Origin: a bacterium UBA1790
Lineage (GTDB): Bacteria > Bacteroidota > Bacteroidia > Bacteroidales > Muribaculaceae
DNA length: 6,532 bases
NCBI GenBank assembly: GCA_002314465.1
Contig: DCGA01000184.1
Coordinates: 1-6,532, forward strand
Direction: 5' to 3'
Positions within the stretch are counted from its first letter, which is position 1. Every line of letters begins with the position of its first letter. A program made the position numbers and the translations under genes. This document shows, piece by piece, positions 5,999 through 6,532 of this stretch. A model generated the notes under the pieces. The model did not search any database, was not told the origin of the DNA, and saw only the letters and a program-made list of their open reading frames with translations.

Positions 5999-6016
5999 TC
6001 ACTATTTATAGTGATT
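5997..6016. promoter_or_regulatory. Perfect 20-bp dyad, candidate operator of the receptor operon
   Basis: The arms are AATCACTAT (5997-6005) and ATAGTGATT (6008-6016), a 9-bp perfect inverted repeat around TT. The half-site AGTGATTT (6010-6017) recurs exactly at 6021-6028 and partly at 6032-6036 (AGTGG), each 11 bp apart, which places them on one face of the helix. The dyad overlaps the -33 element, as a repressor site would. The protein that binds it is unknown, and the sequence does not match a textbook Fur, FNR or CRP box. Confidence 0.5.
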
Positions 6017-6154
6017 TTTTAGTGATTTGTTAGTGGCTGATATACGTGGTATTTATTGCGTAGTTATTGTAAAAAATGGTAAAATGAATTATGCTGGCAG
6101 AAGGCGTGTTTTGTCATGATCAGTAATAGCATTTTTATTCCTTTTGTTGTCGGG

Positions 6155-6187
6155 TATGAATATTGATTATACAATATGAATATTGTA
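6155..6187. promoter_or_regulatory. Direct repeats and 18-bp dyad upstream of the secreted-protein gene, candidate activator site
   Basis: TATGAATATTG occurs exactly at 6155-6165 and 6175-6185, 20 bp apart. The second copy is part of a perfect dyad TACAATAT-GA-ATATTGTA (6170-6187). Half-sites ATATTG/CAATAT/ATATTG therefore lie at 6160, 6172 and 6180. They end 31 bp before the -33 element of the + strand promoter, where activators commonly bind. The A/T richness means chance cannot be excluded. Confidence 0.4.
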
Positions 6188-6218
6188 ATATGCCGAAAAG
6201 ATGTTTTGGACTGCATGC

Positions 6219-6248
6219 TTGCGTTTATCGCCTTTTTTTATAAATTTG
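6219..6248 (+). promoter_or_regulatory. Promoter of the secreted-protein gene at 6301
   Basis: TTG (6219-6221) is followed by 19 bp and TAAATTTG (6241-6248), a full match to the Bacteroidetes -7 consensus with proper spacing. The predicted start near 6252-6256 gives a leader of about 45-50 nt. The promoter is divergent to that of the TonB receptor. Confidence 0.7.
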
Positions 6249-6300
6249 TAAACAAGAAAATTTGGAGATTAATTACTAATTGTACATTTTATTAAAGAAG

Positions 6301-6532
6301 ATGAAGAAATTTTACTCAATCGTTTTGATGTCATTATTGGCTATGACCGCATGGGCCGACCAGGTGACATTTGACTTCTCGACCGAGGCGGGCCTCAGTG
6401 CCATGGGCATCACAGCTCCCGCCCAGAGCAATGCCGTGAACACAACCGGCTCTAAAATCACTGTGGATGGTGTTACACTCACAACAACCGACGGTGGTAC
6501 TTCAACACGCGTGTGGAACTCTCAGGGCACAT
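6301..6532 (+). CDS. N-terminal part of a secreted protein (3' end outside window)
   Basis: The ATG at 6301 opens a frame with no stop up to the window edge, giving 77 complete codons. Residues 1-19 form a signal peptide (MKKFYSIVLMSLLAMTAWA, cleavage at AWA|DQ) without a lipobox Cys, so the product is exported and not a lipoprotein. The mature start (QVTFDFSTEAGLSAMGI) and the following Thr/Ser/Val/Gly-rich sequence (SKITVDGVTLTTTDGGTSTR) suggest a beta-sandwich module of the sort seen at the N-terminus of larger extracellular Bacteroidales proteins. The module type is an inference from composition, and the rest of the protein is not visible. A well-placed promoter lies at 6219-6248, and the leader before the ATG is A/T-rich. 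The gene diverges from the TonB receptor. Confidence 0.85.
   Translation, partial: MKKFYSIVLMSLLAMTAWADQVTFDFSTEAGLSAMGITAPAQSNAVNTTGSKITVDGVTLTTTDGGTSTRVWNSQGT

Larger units (their letters stand above)
5964..6300. other. Divergent intergenic region (337 nt)
   Basis: This A/T-rich stretch contains no ORF with coding character. It holds two outward-facing promoters (5968-5998 on the - strand, 6219-6248 on the + strand), a 20-bp dyad with phased half-sites near the first, and direct repeats with an 18-bp dyad before the second. About 115 nt between these clusters (6040-6154) shows no further structure that I can support. Confidence 0.7.

Overview
The window looks like a piece of a Bacteroidales chromosome (Bacteroidota; possibly a gut Muribaculaceae or Prevotellaceae member, which is inference). 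The evidence is: promoters of the Bacteroidetes TTTG-N19-21-TAnnTTTG type at three places, lipoproteins with an acidic GDDE-like stretch straight after the lipobox cysteine, a TonB-dependent receptor, A/T-rich leaders without Shine-Dalgarno sequences, and an ECF sigma / small membrane protein / Spy-like gene order familiar in this phylum.

Left block (1-1920, + strand): the 3' end of an unrecognised beta-rich protein, then an ECF sigma factor, a one-pass membrane protein that is probably its anti-sigma partner, and a small secreted Spy/CpxP-like helical protein. The spacing is tight (16, 33 and 8 nt) and the block closes with a strong terminator, so it reads as one envelope-stress or metal-sensing operon of general CnrYXH logic (sigma, membrane anti-sigma, periplasmic CpxP-fold sensor). 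Middle block (2017-2439, + strand): a lone YkvA/DUF1232-family gene that converges on the next block and shares a hairpin terminator with it.

Right block (2524-5963, - strand): a 737-aa TonB-dependent outer-membrane receptor, followed 31 nt downstream by a 160-aa lipoprotein. Beyond a terminator lies a paralogous 157-aa lipoprotein with its own very good promoter. The two lipoprotein genes and their terminators form a tandem duplication: 41 bases of terminator are identical, the signal-peptide DNA matches at 57 of 59 bases, and the mature proteins match at only about half of residues. A receptor paired with small, probably surface-exposed lipoproteins suggests an uptake system whose substrate cannot be read from the sequence.

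The 337-nt divergent intergenic region (5964-6300) holds two promoters pointing outward. The receptor promoter sits directly on a GTG start, predicting an almost leaderless mRNA, and overlaps a perfect 20-bp dyad with extra half-sites at 11-bp spacing. The + strand promoter is preceded by an 11-bp direct repeat at 20-bp spacing and an 18-bp dyad. The + strand gene encodes a secreted protein cut off by the window end. No RNA genes, insertion sequences or CRISPR arrays were seen.
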